This document shows positions 18,785 to 27,075 of a stretch of DNA of 64,000 nucleotides, in pieces (positions within the stretch are counted from its first letter, which is position 1; every line of letters starts with the position of its first letter). The notes under the pieces are model-generated. The model was not told where the DNA came from and did not search any database. It saw nothing but the letters and a program-made list of their open reading frames with translations. The DNA comes from Amycolatopsis suaedae. Lineage in GTDB: Bacteria; Actinomycetota; Actinomycetes; Mycobacteriales; Pseudonocardiaceae. The position numbers and the translations under genes are program-made. The stretch spans positions 186,001-250,000 of the forward strand of contig NZ_SFCC01000002.1 in the NCBI RefSeq assembly GCF_004214935.1, read 5' to 3'.

Positions 18785-18928
18785 ATGCTGCTCGCCGGAA
18801 TCGCGATGCTCGTCCTCGCGCTCGGCGCGGTCCTGCTGGTCCTGGTCAGCGGGATGTTCGGCGACGACGAGGTGGAAACGAAAGAGAGCCCCGCCGAGCC
18901 GAGGCTCGACGGGGCTCTCGCCCGCTAG
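18785..18928 (+). CDS. 47-residue single-span membrane miniprotein
   Basis: An ATG at 18785 preceded by GAGGAGGTAGGTC opens a 47-codon frame. Residues 1-24 (MLLAGIAMLVLALGAVLLVL onward) form one hydrophobic span, followed by an acidic tail FGDDEVETKESP. The strong Shine-Dalgarno and clean span make it likely real. Function unknown. The last 15 codons double as a terminator hairpin (18884-18919). It is divergent from the XRE gene across the inverted repeat. Confidence 0.6.
   Translation: MLLAGIAMLVLALGAVLLVLVSGMFGDDEVETKESPAEPRLDGALAR
18884..18919. terminator. Bidirectional terminator inside the miniprotein 3' end
   Basis: Arms 18884-18900 and 18903-18919 pair over 17 bases with one mismatch and a minimal loop. 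The hairpin lies between the end of the plus-strand miniprotein (18928) and the minus-strand hydrolase stop (18935), so it can end transcription from both sides. Confidence 0.65.
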
Positions 18929-18934
18929 CGGAAA

Positions 18935-20545
18935 TCAGGCGCCGGGCGGCACCGGCAACGGCAGGCCGGGCAGGCTCTGGTCGTTCGGGACGATCCCGTC
19001 CACCAGGTAGCGCTCCACCACGTTGTCCACCGGCGCGTTGCCGCCGGCGTAGATGCCGTGGTCACCCTCAGCGGTGACGGTGATCATCCGCGAACCCTGG
19101 AACGCCCGGTGCGCACGCTGCGCACCCTCCAGCGGCGTCGCCGGGTCGTTCACCGACTGCACGATCAGCACCGGCGGAACGCCCTTGCCGTCGACCGTGG
19201 GCAGCGGCATCGGCTGGTTCTTCCAGAAGATGCACGGCTGGATCAGCCAGCCAGCGCCCAGCAGCGGCAGGTCCTGGTCGATCAGCCGCTGCGACTGCCG
19301 GATGACGCTGTTGCGGTTGGCGTTCCACGGACCCTCGTTGCACGGGATGGTCCAGAAGCTGGCGTCGTAGGCGTCGTCGTAGTCGGTCGGCACCATCAGC
19401 GGCTGCGGACCGATCACGTCGCTGTCGGCCTGCTCGGCCTTGACCTTCTGCTTCGCGGCGACCTTCTGCTCGGCCGTCGTGGAGCCCTCTGTCAGCGTGC
19501 GCACGGCGACCAGGTACTCGGCCAGCACCGGGAAGTTCCGCTTGGCGTAGAGGTAACCCGGGATGGTCGAGTCGAACTTGGCCGCGCTGACCTTCTCGCC
19601 GTCCAGCTCCACCGGGTTCTGCGTGAGCGCGTAGCGGACCTTCTCGTAGGTCTGCCGCGCGGCCTCACCGGTGGCGCCGAAGTGGTAGACCGAGTCGTAC
19701 TTGGCCATCCACGGCAGAAAGTCCTCCCGCCAGCGCCGCTCGAAGCCCAGCGGCTGCCAGTCGAACGACTTCTGCCAGGTGGTGGTGAACTCGGTCGCCG
19801 AGTCCAGCACGAACCGGCCGACGTGGTCCGGGAAGCGGGTCGCGTAGTGCGCGCCCATCCAGGTGCCCGCCGAGTAACCGACCCAGTTGATCTTGTCGCG
19901 CTTGAGCAGCACGCGCAGCAGGTCGATGTCCTTGGTGGTCTGGTAGGTGTTGATCAGCGGGCCCAGCTCGCCGGACTTCACCTGGCACGAGTTCGCGGCG
20001 TACCGCGTGGCGTCCAGGATCAGGTTCAGGTTGGCGCGGTTGCGGTCCCTCGGGTCGAGGTGGCTGCCGGTGCCGATGGCACCGCCGCAGGTGATGTTGG
20101 TGCTCTTGCCGGTGCCGCGCGGGTCGAAACCGACGATCTCCTGGCTGGCACGCAGCTTGGCCTGGTTGCGCAGCCGGGTCGGGAACGCGCGGCCGGGCGC
20201 ACCCGGGCCGCCGGGGTTGGTGATGACGCTGGCGGTCGCCTCACCGCCGGTCGCCTTCAGCCTGCTGACCGCGATGGTCAGGTCCTGCTTGTCGTCGGCG
20301 CGGTCCCAGTTGCGCGGGGTCCGGTACGTCGCGCACTCGATGTCCTCGGCACCCGGCGGCGGCGCCGACGGCAGCTCGCCCTCCCCGCAACGGTGCCAGT
20401 CGAGGACCTGGTCGGCGTAGCGGGCCGGAATGTTCGTCGAGTTGAGTGGCGGCGCGGCCGCCGGCTGGGCAACGGCAGGCGCCACGCCGGCCAGCATCCC
20501 ACCCGCCAGCGCCGGAATCGCCACGGCGAGGCGAAGTTTTTTCAT
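18935..20545 (-). CDS. Secreted alpha/beta hydrolase, tripeptidyl-aminopeptidase type (S33)
   Basis: The 536-residue protein has a Sec signal peptide (KKLRLAVAIPALAGG, cleavage near APAVAQP), an oxyanion segment ITNPGGPGAPG, the nucleophile elbow GYSAGTWMG, and a C-terminal TAP-like domain with VQSVNDPATPLEGA (acid) and EGDHGIYA (His). This is the SlpD/SlpE and tripeptidyl-aminopeptidase layout of actinomycetes; such exported enzymes remove short peptides from protein N-termini. Start ATG 20545 follows AAGGGG. It is alone on its strand, with a short gap to the lipoprotein gene upstream. Confidence 0.9.
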   Translation of the reverse strand: MKKLRLAVAIPALAGGMLAGVAPAVAQPAAAPPLNSTNIPARYADQVLDWHRCGEGELPSAPPPGAEDIECATYRTPRNWDRADDKQDLTIAVSRLKATGGEATASVITNPGGPGAPGRAFPTRLRNQAKLRASQEIVGFDPRGTGKSTNITCGGAIGTGSHLDPRDRNRANLNLILDATRYAANSCQVKSGELGPLINTYQTTKDIDLLRVLLKRDKINWVGYSAGTWMGAHYATRFPDHVGRFVLDSATEFTTTWQKSFDWQPLGFERRWREDFLPWMAKYDSVYHFGATGEAARQTYEKVRYALTQNPVELDGEKVSAAKFDSTIPGYLYAKRNFPVLAEYLVAVRTLTEGSTTAEQKVAAKQKVKAEQADSDVIGPQPLMVPTDYDDAYDASFWTIPCNEGPWNANRNSVIRQSQRLIDQDLPLLGAGWLIQPCIFWKNQPMPLPTVDGKGVPPVLIVQSVNDPATPLEGAQRAHRAFQGSRMITVTAEGDHGIYAGGNAPVDNVVERYLVDGIVPNDQSLPGLPLPVPPGA

Positions 20546-20647
20546 TTATTGACCCCTTGCTATCCGTTTTCTCGGCTCCCCGACCGCACGATCAAACTCA
20601 GGAAGTCCCTCGGTGGACAACAGACGTTCGTCGGGTAGACCAACCCG

Positions 20648-21508
20648 TTATCTGGGCAGCGGTGCGTTGCCGATGCCCTTGAGCTGCCGCGTCACCGGGG
20701 CGTCCACCTGGGCGAAGCAGGTGACGTTGGTGTAGCCCTGCGCCCACTCCTGCTGGCTCGGCCAGCGCCACGCGGCCAGCACGTCGGACCGCGTCGACGT
20801 GCCGAGGTAGTTCACCAGCGCCTGGGTGCACTTCGGCCGCGCGGCGGCGTTGAACTGCTCCGGGCTGGGGATCGGGTCGGTCGGCTTGCCCATCGGCACG
20901 ACGGCCAGGCCTTCCGCGACGTGCGGTCCGGCGCAGTCGACCCGGGCGACGGCCGCCTCCTGCGGCTTGACCGACGAGCACGCCTGGAAGGCGTAGAACC
21001 CGTCGCCGGCCAGCGCGCCGCGGACCGTTCCCGCGCGCATCATGGCCTTGTTGTCCGGGGTGAGCTGCGCGATGCCGCACCGGTACCAGCGGTTGCCCGC
21101 TTGCCAGTCCTGCTCGCTGGCCCACAGCATCCACGCCGCCAGCGTCGTCGCGTCGTACGCGTCGCTGCCCAGGTACCGCGCCGCCTCGGCACGGCAGTCG
21201 GGCAGCGCGGCCTTGAAGATGTCCAGCTGCGGCGGCCGGGTCGCGGGCAGTTCCATCGGGAACGTGCCGCCCTTGGTCACCTCGACCGTATGTGGCTTCG
21301 TGCAGTCGATCGGTGTCAGGCTGTCACCGGCGACGCACTGCCCTGCCTCGGGCAGGCCGGGACGCCCGGACGTCGGGGTGGCAGGCGCCGACGGACTCGG
21401 CGGAGGTGGGGGCGGCGCTCCGGCGACGGCACGCCCGCTCACCTGCGTGGTGCAGGCGGCGAGCGTGGTCACCACCAGCGCGGCCATCACCACGTGCGAC
21501 AGTCTCAT
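20648..21508 (-). CDS. Septum-formation-like lipoprotein
   Basis: The 286-residue protein has a lipoprotein signal (VVMAALVVTTLAAC, Cys near residue 19), a Pro-rich linker, and two related Cys-containing modules: GQCVAGDSLTPIDCTKPHTVEV and, about 120 residues later, CSSVKPQEAAVARVDCAGPHVAEG. That two-Cys, xPH pattern matches the septum_form family of actinobacteria, whose role is poorly known. GAGGAG upstream fits ATG 21508 or the GTG one codon earlier; the frame is open to GTG 21520. It should be anchored outside the membrane. Confidence 0.75.
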   Translation of the reverse strand: MRLSHVVMAALVVTTLAACTTQVSGRAVAGAPPPPPPSPSAPATPTSGRPGLPEAGQCVAGDSLTPIDCTKPHTVEVTKGGTFPMELPATRPPQLDIFKAALPDCRAEAARYLGSDAYDATTLAAWMLWASEQDWQAGNRWYRCGIAQLTPDNKAMMRAGTVRGALAGDGFYAFQACSSVKPQEAAVARVDCAGPHVAEGLAVVPMGKPTDPIPSPEQFNAAARPKCTQALVNYLGTSTRSDVLAAWRWPSQQEWAQGYTNVTCFAQVDAPVTRQLKGIGNAPLPR

Positions 21509-21670
21509 CACCGCTCGCACTCCTCACCCCCGATCGCTCGCGCTGACCTTACCTACCGGTTCGATCAAATCGACACAGGACGGCGTGACGGGACCGCCCC
21601 GAGGTTCTAGGGTCTACGCGATCTAACGCGTCCCTGCCCAGGGCGTGACCGGAAACGTTGGTGAGGCCGC

Positions 21671-21952
21671 ATGTCGTCAGGCAAGCACGGTGGCAGGGCG
21701 ACCGGGCTGGTGTTCAGCCCGTGGAACCTGCTGCTGATCATTCCACTGTGGATCGTGATCACCCCGTTGTTCAACTTCGAGGGGCCCGCCCTGTTCGGGT
21801 TGCCGTTCTTCTACTGGTTCCAGTTCGTGGGAATCGTGATCGGCGTGGTCAGCACCTCGCTGGTCTACCTGGCGACGAAGAACAAGCCGACCGTCGCGCC
21901 CCGTACGCCTGAGCACGACGTGGACGAGCTGGACGAGGGGAGCGCCCGGTGA
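21671..21952 (+). CDS. DUF3311 small membrane protein, symporter partner
   Basis: The 93-residue protein has two membrane spans (about 18-36 and 43-68, with FNFEGPALFGLPFFYWFQF between), the DUF3311 signature, and an acidic tail. DUF3311 genes sit immediately before sodium:solute symporter genes. Here its stop overlaps the GTG of the symporter by 4 bases. It is probably a small subunit or stability factor of the carrier. Start ATG 21671 follows GTGAGG. Confidence 0.85.
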   Translation: MSSGKHGGRATGLVFSPWNLLLIIPLWIVITPLFNFEGPALFGLPFFYWFQFVGIVIGVVSTSLVYLATKNKPTVAPRTPEHDVDELDEGSAR

Positions 21953-23595
21953 ACGAGATCCAGTGGCCGGAGCTGATCATCTTCGCCCTGCTCTTCCTGG
22001 TGGTGACCGTCCTCGGGTTCGTGGCGTCCCGCTGGAAGGCAGGCGAGACCCTGGACCACCTCGACGAGTGGGGCCTCGGCGGCCGCAAGTTCGGCTCGTG
22101 GATCACCTGGTTCCTCATCGGTGGTGACCTCTACACGGCCTACACGTTCGTCGCCGTGCCCGCGCTGATGTTCAGCGCCGGCGCGATGGGCTTCTTCGCC
22201 CTGCCCTACACGATCCTGGTGTACCCGCTGGTGTTCCTGCCGCTGCTGCGCCTGTGGTCGGTGTCGCGGGCCCGCGGTTACGTCACGCCTGCCGACTTCG
22301 TGAAGGGCCGGTACGGCTCGAAGGTGCTGGCCACCCTCGTCGCCATCACCGGCATCGTCGCCACGATGCCCTACATCGCGCTGCAGCTGGTCGGCCTGGA
22401 GGCCGTGCTGCGCACCATGGGCTTCAACGAGGCAGGCTTCCTCGGCCACCTTCCGCTGCTGATCGCGTTCATCATCCTGGCGGTCTACACCTACCAGTCC
22501 GGCCTGCGCGCGCCCGCGTTGATCGCGTTCGTCAAGGACATCCTGATCTACGTGGTCATCCTGGTCGCGGTGATCTACCTGCCGCTCAAGCTGGGCGGCT
22601 GGAGCGAGATCTTCGGTGCCGCCGACGCGAAGTTCGACGCGACCCCGTCGCCGAACGACGGCATCCTGCTCAACTCGAACAACCAGCTGCAGTACGCCAC
22701 GCTGGCGCTCGGTTCGGCACTCGCGTTGTTCCTCTACCCGCACTCGGTCACCGGCGTGCTCGCCTCCCGCGGCCGCAACGTGATCAAGCGGAACATGTCG
22801 GCGCTGCCCGCCTACTCGCTGCTGCTGGGCCTGCTGGCCCTGCTCGGCTACGTGGCCATCTCCGCCGGCACCAAGGCGCTGACCAACAACGCCACCGGCA
22901 AGCCGGACACGAACACGGTCATCCCGGTGCTGTTCGAGCAGCAGTTCCCGGCCTGGTTCGCCGGGATCGCATTCGCCGCCATCGGCATCGGCGCACTGGT
23001 GCCCGCGGCGATCATGTCGATCGCGGCGGCCAACCTGTGGACGCGCAACATGTACAAGGAGTTCATCAAGCCGGACGCCACCCCGGTGCAGGAAGCCAAG
23101 CAGGCCAAGCTCGCATCGCTGATCGTGAAGTTCGGCGCGGTCGCGTTCATCCTGTTCATCGACCCGCAGTTCTCGATCGACCTGCAGCTGATCGGCGGCG
23201 TGATGATCCTGCAGACGCTGCCCGCCGTGGTCATCGCGCTGTACACCAGGTGGCTGCACATCTGGGGCCTGGTCGCCGGCTGGATCGTCGGCATGGGCTG
23301 GGGAATGCTGCTGCTCTACAACATCCCCAACCCGGCGACCGGCAAGGCGCACTTCGGCGGATCGGCGCTGACCCTGGACAAGCTGAACCTGTTCGGCTGG
23401 CAGCCGTTCCCCGGCTCGCAGGTCCAGATCTACGTCGGCATCGTCGCCCTGGTGGCGAACCTGGTCGTGGCGCTGGTGGTGACGGCGATCGTCCGCCGGT
23501 TCAAGGTGTCCAACGGCACCGACGACACCGACGACGCCGACTACCACGTCGACGAGGGCGACAAGGACCTCCGTCCGGTCGCCGCACCGCACTAG
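21949..23595 (+). CDS. mctP: Sodium:solute symporter, monocarboxylate (MctP) type
   Basis: The 548-residue carrier has about thirteen membrane spans and the SSS-family core (GLGGRKFGSWITWFLIGGD, YTFVAVPALMFSAG, SRARGYVTPADFVKGRYG). The opening residues and DUF3311 partner resemble MctP, a proton- or sodium-coupled uptake system for lactate, pyruvate, propionate and short acids; substrate assignment is inference. The charged tail (DDTDDADYHVDEGDKDL) is cytoplasmic. GTG 21949 overlaps the DUF3311 stop. It ends 4 bases into the convergent ceramidase-like gene. Confidence 0.8.
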   Translation: MNEIQWPELIIFALLFLVVTVLGFVASRWKAGETLDHLDEWGLGGRKFGSWITWFLIGGDLYTAYTFVAVPALMFSAGAMGFFALPYTILVYPLVFLPLLRLWSVSRARGYVTPADFVKGRYGSKVLATLVAITGIVATMPYIALQLVGLEAVLRTMGFNEAGFLGHLPLLIAFIILAVYTYQSGLRAPALIAFVKDILIYVVILVAVIYLPLKLGGWSEIFGAADAKFDATPSPNDGILLNSNNQLQYATLALGSALALFLYPHSVTGVLASRGRNVIKRNMSALPAYSLLLGLLALLGYVAISAGTKALTNNATGKPDTNTVIPVLFEQQFPAWFAGIAFAAIGIGALVPAAIMSIAAANLWTRNMYKEFIKPDATPVQEAKQAKLASLIVKFGAVAFILFIDPQFSIDLQLIGGVMILQTLPAVVIALYTRWLHIWGLVAGWIVGMGWGMLLLYNIPNPATGKAHFGGSALTLDKLNLFGWQPFPGSQVQIYVGIVALVANLVVALVVTAIVRRFKVSNGTDDTDDADYHVDEGDKDLRPVAAPH

Positions 23596-24245
23596 CCGGA
23601 CGTTCGCGGCGGCGGCGGTGCCAGCGCCGCCGCCGCGGACACCAGGTACAGCACCAGCCCGTTGAGCAGGTGCCACAGGAAGTGCGTGCCCGGCGGGAAG
23701 CTGCCGCAGACACTGTGGTCGGCGGTGCGCAGCGCGAGCGAGGCGCCGAAGACGCCGCCGGTCACCGCGAACCGCGGCCACCATCGCCGGATCTCCGGTC
23801 TGCGTGACGCCGCCAGCAGCCCGGCGAACACGAACAGGCCGATCAACGCGGGCAGGTACGTCCCGCCGATGCCGAGCAGTCCGAACGCGACGGTCACGGC
23901 GAGGAAGGCGGGCGCGGCCAGCCAGGCGTAACGCCACCGCACGTCGAGGAACAGGCGCGTGAACGCGGCCGCGTAGAACAGGACGAACACCAGGATGAAC
24001 CCGGTGTCCGCGGCCCCGGCCCACCGCGTCGCCAGGGTGTGGAACGCGCTGCTGGCCAGGAAGATCAACCCGAGCAGGACCGAGAGGGTCCTGGTGATGC
24101 GCGGGTGCGCGCTGCGCCCGGCCAGCCGCCAGGTCGCCACCGTGGCGACGAGGAACGACAGGTTGCTCACGGCGTTCAGCGGTTCGGCCCAGAAGCCGGG
24201 CGCCAGCCGCTCGCAGTAGCCGTCGACGTAGGCCGTCCAGTCCAC
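23592..24245 (-). CDS. Ceramidase-family (CREST) membrane protein
   Basis: The 217-residue protein has seven hydrophobic segments and the metal-site residues of the alkaline ceramidase/CREST superfamily: the Ser/His pair in LASSAFHTLA, an Asp in AADTGF, and the paired His in GTHFLWHLLNG near the C-terminus. The N-terminal WTAYVDGYCERLAPGFWAEP resembles the family opening with its conserved C-E and W-x-E-P-x-N. The family cleaves amide bonds in ceramide; the bacterial substrate is unknown. It overlaps the convergent symporter stop by 4 bases. Confidence 0.8.
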   Translation of the reverse strand: MDWTAYVDGYCERLAPGFWAEPLNAVSNLSFLVATVATWRLAGRSAHPRITRTLSVLLGLIFLASSAFHTLATRWAGAADTGFILVFVLFYAAAFTRLFLDVRWRYAWLAAPAFLAVTVAFGLLGIGGTYLPALIGLFVFAGLLAASRRPEIRRWWPRFAVTGGVFGASLALRTADHSVCGSFPPGTHFLWHLLNGLVLYLVSAAAALAPPPPRTSG

Positions 24246-24257
24246 GCGGCGTGTCTA

Positions 24258-25487
24258 TCAGCCCGAGGTGAACTCCAGACGTCGTTCGATAAACCTTCGC
24301 TGAGGCTCTGAGCAGGGCAGTTCCAGTGCCCGCCGGTAGCACTCGGCCGCCTTCCGCGGCTCGTCCGCCCGCAGCCACAGCGCGCCCAGCGCCGCGGGCA
24401 GCAGGACGTACCCGGCGAGCCGGGGATGCCCGGTCAGCTTCTCCAGCTCGGCGATCCCGGCCGCCGGACCGTCCACCATGGACACCGCGATGGCCCGGTT
24501 GAGCCGGGCGACCGGTGACGGGTGCAGCTCGATGAGCTGGTCGTAGAGCGCGACGATCCGCGCCCAGTCGGTGTCCTCCGGCTGCTCGGCGGCCGCGTGA
24601 CACAGCGCGATGGCCGCCTCGACGTGATACGCCGACAGCTCGGGACCGGTGCACGCGGCGGCGAACAGCCGGGTGCCCTCGCCGATCATCGCGCGGTCCC
24701 AGCGGGTGCGGTCCTGCTCGTCGAGCAGCAGCAGGTCACCGGAGGAGTCGGTGCGCGCGGGCAGCCTGCTGGCCTGCAACAGCATCAACGCCACCAGGGC
24801 ACGGGCCCGCGGGGTGTCCGTGCGACGGTCGGTGAGCAGCAGCCTGCCCAGCCGGATCGCCTCCCCGCACAGCTCGCCGCGGACGGCCGCCTCGCCGCTG
24901 GACGCGTCGTACCCCTCGGTGAACAGCAGGTAGAGCACGGCCAGCACGCTGTCCACCCTGGACTCCAGCTCGGTAGGCGAGGGCAGTTCGAACGCCTGAC
25001 CGCTGGCGGCCAGCCAGCCCCGCGCCCTGGTCAGCCGCCGCGCGACGGCCGCGGGTTTGGCGAGCAGCGCGGCGGCGATCTCGCCGATGCCGAGACCGCC
25101 GACGGTCCGCAGCGTGAGCGCCACCTGCGAGGACATCGACAGTTCGGGGTGGCAGCACAGCAGCATCAGCGCCAGCTCGTCGTCGGTGCCCTGCCGGTCG
25201 GTGGTGACGTCCAGCTCGGCGAGCATCGGCAGCTTGCCGCGCAGGGTGTTCTCCCTGCGCAGGAGGTCGACGGCCCGGTTGCGGGCGGCGCGGAACAGCC
25301 AGCCCCGCGGGTTGTCCGGCACGCCGGCGTGCGGCCACGTCCGCAGCGCCTGCTCCACCGCGTCGGCGACCGCCTCCTCGGCGAGGTCGAGCCGTTCCGG
25401 CCCGAGGAACCGGGCGAGCGTGGCGGTGATCCGCCCGGCGCTGTGCCGGAACAGATGCGCCACCAGCTCGCCCGGCTCCGCGCTCAT
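24258..25487 (-). CDS. ECF42-type RNA polymerase sigma factor with TPR extension
   Basis: The 409-residue protein has sigma region 2 (about 10-80, DNPRGWLFRAARNRAVDLLRR), region 4 (about 110-165, RTVGGLGIGEIAAALLAKPAAVARRL) and a long helical C-terminal extension with tetratricopeptide-like repeats (EKLTGHPRLAGYVLLPAALG, AAECYRRALELP). That layout defines ECF42. In ECF42 systems no anti-sigma gene is present; instead YCII/DGPF proteins are encoded beside the sigma gene and the extension is needed for activity. Here two YCII genes lie directly upstream, one overlapping by 4 bases. Confidence 0.92.
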   Translation of the reverse strand: MSAEPGELVAHLFRHSAGRITATLARFLGPERLDLAEEAVADAVEQALRTWPHAGVPDNPRGWLFRAARNRAVDLLRRENTLRGKLPMLAELDVTTDRQGTDDELALMLLCCHPELSMSSQVALTLRTVGGLGIGEIAAALLAKPAAVARRLTRARGWLAASGQAFELPSPTELESRVDSVLAVLYLLFTEGYDASSGEAAVRGELCGEAIRLGRLLLTDRRTDTPRARALVALMLLQASRLPARTDSSGDLLLLDEQDRTRWDRAMIGEGTRLFAAACTGPELSAYHVEAAIALCHAAAEQPEDTDWARIVALYDQLIELHPSPVARLNRAIAVSMVDGPAAGIAELEKLTGHPRLAGYVLLPAALGALWLRADEPRKAAECYRRALELPCSEPQRRFIERRLEFTSG

Positions 25488-25828
25488 TCGAGGACCACCT
25501 CACGGACCTCCAGCGGCCCGAACTCTAGGTGCGGGTGATCGGAGAAGATCCGGACGGCCTCGTCGTAGTCGGCCGCCTCGATCATCGCCCAGCCGCCGAC
25601 GACCTCGCTGGCCTCGGCGAACGGCCCGTCGCTGACCAGGACGTCGTCCTCCTTGCGGCGCAGTACCCGGGCGGTCTCGTTGAGACCGGCGCCGGAGACC
25701 ATCCGGCCCTGCGCACGCAGCTTCTCGTCCCACTCGCCGTAGCGGGCCATCGCCTCCTCGGCCGTCTTCGGATCGGCCCACACCGGGTGATCCTCCCCGC
25801 CGATGGCGAACCCCACGTACTTCGGCAT
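25484..25828 (-). CDS. YCII/DGPF-domain protein 1 (ECF42 partner)
   Basis: The 114-residue protein carries the YCII fold with the DGPF motif (VSDGPFAEASEVVGGWAMIE) and an EVR-type end strand. I start at ATG 25828 (MPKYVGFAIGG), the usual family opening, with GAGGACTGAG ahead; the longer frame overlaps the neighbour. Stop overlaps the sigma start. Role is not established; the family is encoded in ECF41/42 loci. Confidence 0.9.
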   Translation of the reverse strand: MPKYVGFAIGGEDHPVWADPKTAEEAMARYGEWDEKLRAQGRMVSGAGLNETARVLRRKEDDVLVSDGPFAEASEVVGGWAMIEAADYDEAVRIFSDHPHLEFGPLEVREVVLE

Positions 25829-25829
25829 C

Positions 25830-26177
25830 TCAGTCCTCACATCCCTTTTCGCCGATCTTGCGGATCTCGATGGGCCCGTAGGCAAGGTGCGGGTGCGTGC
25901 CGAAGATCCGCTCGGCCTCGTCGAGGTCGGCCGCGGCGATCTCCAGGTACCCGCCGACGATCTCGGTCGCCTCGGTGTGCGGCCCGTCGGTCGTTTTCAG
26001 GCCGTCCCGGAGCACCCTGCCGCTACGGGAGAGCGGGTTGCTGCCGGTCAGCACCCCGTCCAGCCGGGCCTTCTCGCTCCAGTTCAGGTAGTCCTCCAGC
26101 AGCTGCTGTGCCTCGGCAGGTCCCAGGTGGGCCTGCGCGTCGCTGGTGGACCGGAGCATTCCGACATATCTGGGCAT
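25830..26177 (-). CDS. YCII/DGPF-domain protein 2 (ECF42 partner)
   Basis: The 115-residue paralogue begins MPRYVGMLRSTSDAQ and shows TDGPHTEATEIVGGYLEIAAADLDEA where protein 1 has DGPF, so the Phe is replaced by His. Start ATG 26177 follows GGAGGACGAG. One base separates its stop from the start codon of protein 1, so the order 2-1-sigma is one operon. The His for Phe change may alter binding if the site is functional. Confidence 0.9.
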   Translation of the reverse strand: MPRYVGMLRSTSDAQAHLGPAEAQQLLEDYLNWSEKARLDGVLTGSNPLSRSGRVLRDGLKTTDGPHTEATEIVGGYLEIAAADLDEAERIFGTHPHLAYGPIEIRKIGEKGCED

Positions 26178-26262
26178 CTCGTCCTCCACTGCCTCTGTGG
26201 TCGGTGTTCGGAACGGAGACGAACGACGACACCGCAACCAGGACACCCGTAGCGTGGACAGC

Positions 26263-26826
26263 ATGACCGAAACGAGCAGGTTCGGCGTGGTCGAACCGGA
26301 CGAACTGCCCGCTGACCTGGCCGAACGTGTCTCGGCGATCGCCGAGAAATCCGGCTTCGTCCCGAACATCTTCCGTGCGCTCGGGCACCGTCCGGCCGAG
26401 CTGCGGGCGTTCCTCGACTACCACGACGCGTTGATGGACAAGTCCGAAGGACTGAGCAAGGCCGAGCGGGAGCTGGTCGTGGTGGCGACGTCGGGCGCCA
26501 ACCACTGCACCTACTGCGTGGTCGCGCACGGCGCCATCCTGCGCATCCGGTCCAAGGATCCCGAGCTGGCCGACCGGGTGTCGAGCAACCCGTGGCAGGC
26601 CAAGCTGGACGCGCGCGGCCGCGCCATCGTCGACCTCGCGCTCGCGCTGGCCCAGGACTCGGCCCGGTTTGGTGACGAGCACGTGTCCGCCGCGCGGGCG
26701 GCCGGCCTGACCGAGGACGAGATCTGGGACGTCGGGGCCATCACCGCGTTGTTCGCCATGTCGAACCGGCTGGCGCACCTCACCGCGCTGCGCCCGAACC
26801 CGGAGTTCTACTCAATGGGGCGATAG
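26263..26826 (+). CDS. Peroxidase-related AhpD/carboxymuconolactone decarboxylase-family enzyme
   Basis: The 187-residue protein has the AhpD-type redox motif NHCTYCVVAHG (CxxC plus His) and flanking helices (KAERELVVVATSGA, EDEIWDVGAITALFAMSNRLAH) of the CMD family. The N-terminal NIFRALGHRPAELRAF stretch marks the peroxidase-related subfamily. It probably reduces peroxides or takes part in thiol redox. ATG 26263 is divergent from the YCII/ECF42 operon, and the 85-base region between may hold an ECF42-controlled promoter; an ECF-like TGTCGT lies at 26226-26231 on the minus strand. Confidence 0.88.
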   Translation: MTETSRFGVVEPDELPADLAERVSAIAEKSGFVPNIFRALGHRPAELRAFLDYHDALMDKSEGLSKAERELVVVATSGANHCTYCVVAHGAILRIRSKDPELADRVSSNPWQAKLDARGRAIVDLALALAQDSARFGDEHVSAARAAGLTEDEIWDVGAITALFAMSNRLAHLTALRPNPEFYSMGR

Positions 26827-27075
26827 CCGCGGCCACAGCGCCAGCAGACGCGTCCACCAGCGGCGCGACGTGCGCAGCCAGCACGGCCTCGTGTCGAAGA
26901 CCCTCGGGTCGACGCGCGGAGTGAACGACTCGCCGGTCAGCACCACGAGCTGGTGCCCGCGCGGGCAGGTGCTGGTCACCGAGATCAGGCCAGGTGCGAG
27001 GTTGTGCACCCACTCGACCTCGTCGATCCCGACCAGCATCCGCCGGTCGCACACCGCGCAGTACCCGACTAACAC
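26812..27075 (-). CDS. Small zinc-ribbon-like protein
   Basis: The 87-residue protein has CAVCDRRM near the N-terminus and TCPRGHQLVVLTGE about 30 residues later, a Cys2...Cys-His arrangement suggesting a zinc ribbon, and a Trp/Arg-rich tail. Its GTG at 27075 overlaps the stop of the MarR-GNAT gene (GTGTTAG), so it is coupled to it. It ends 15 bases inside the convergent peroxidase-like gene. No function is known to me. Confidence 0.6.
   Translation of the reverse strand: MLVGYCAVCDRRMLVGIDEVEWVHNLAPGLISVTSTCPRGHQLVVLTGESFTPRVDPRVFDTRPCWLRTSRRWWTRLLALWPRLSPH

Noticed and set aside
26780..27052. 90-codon minus-strand frame overlapping the zinc-ribbon miniprotein
   Set aside because: It is in another frame with a shadow-like composition. 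The 26812-27075 frame has the CxxC pattern and start/stop coupling.
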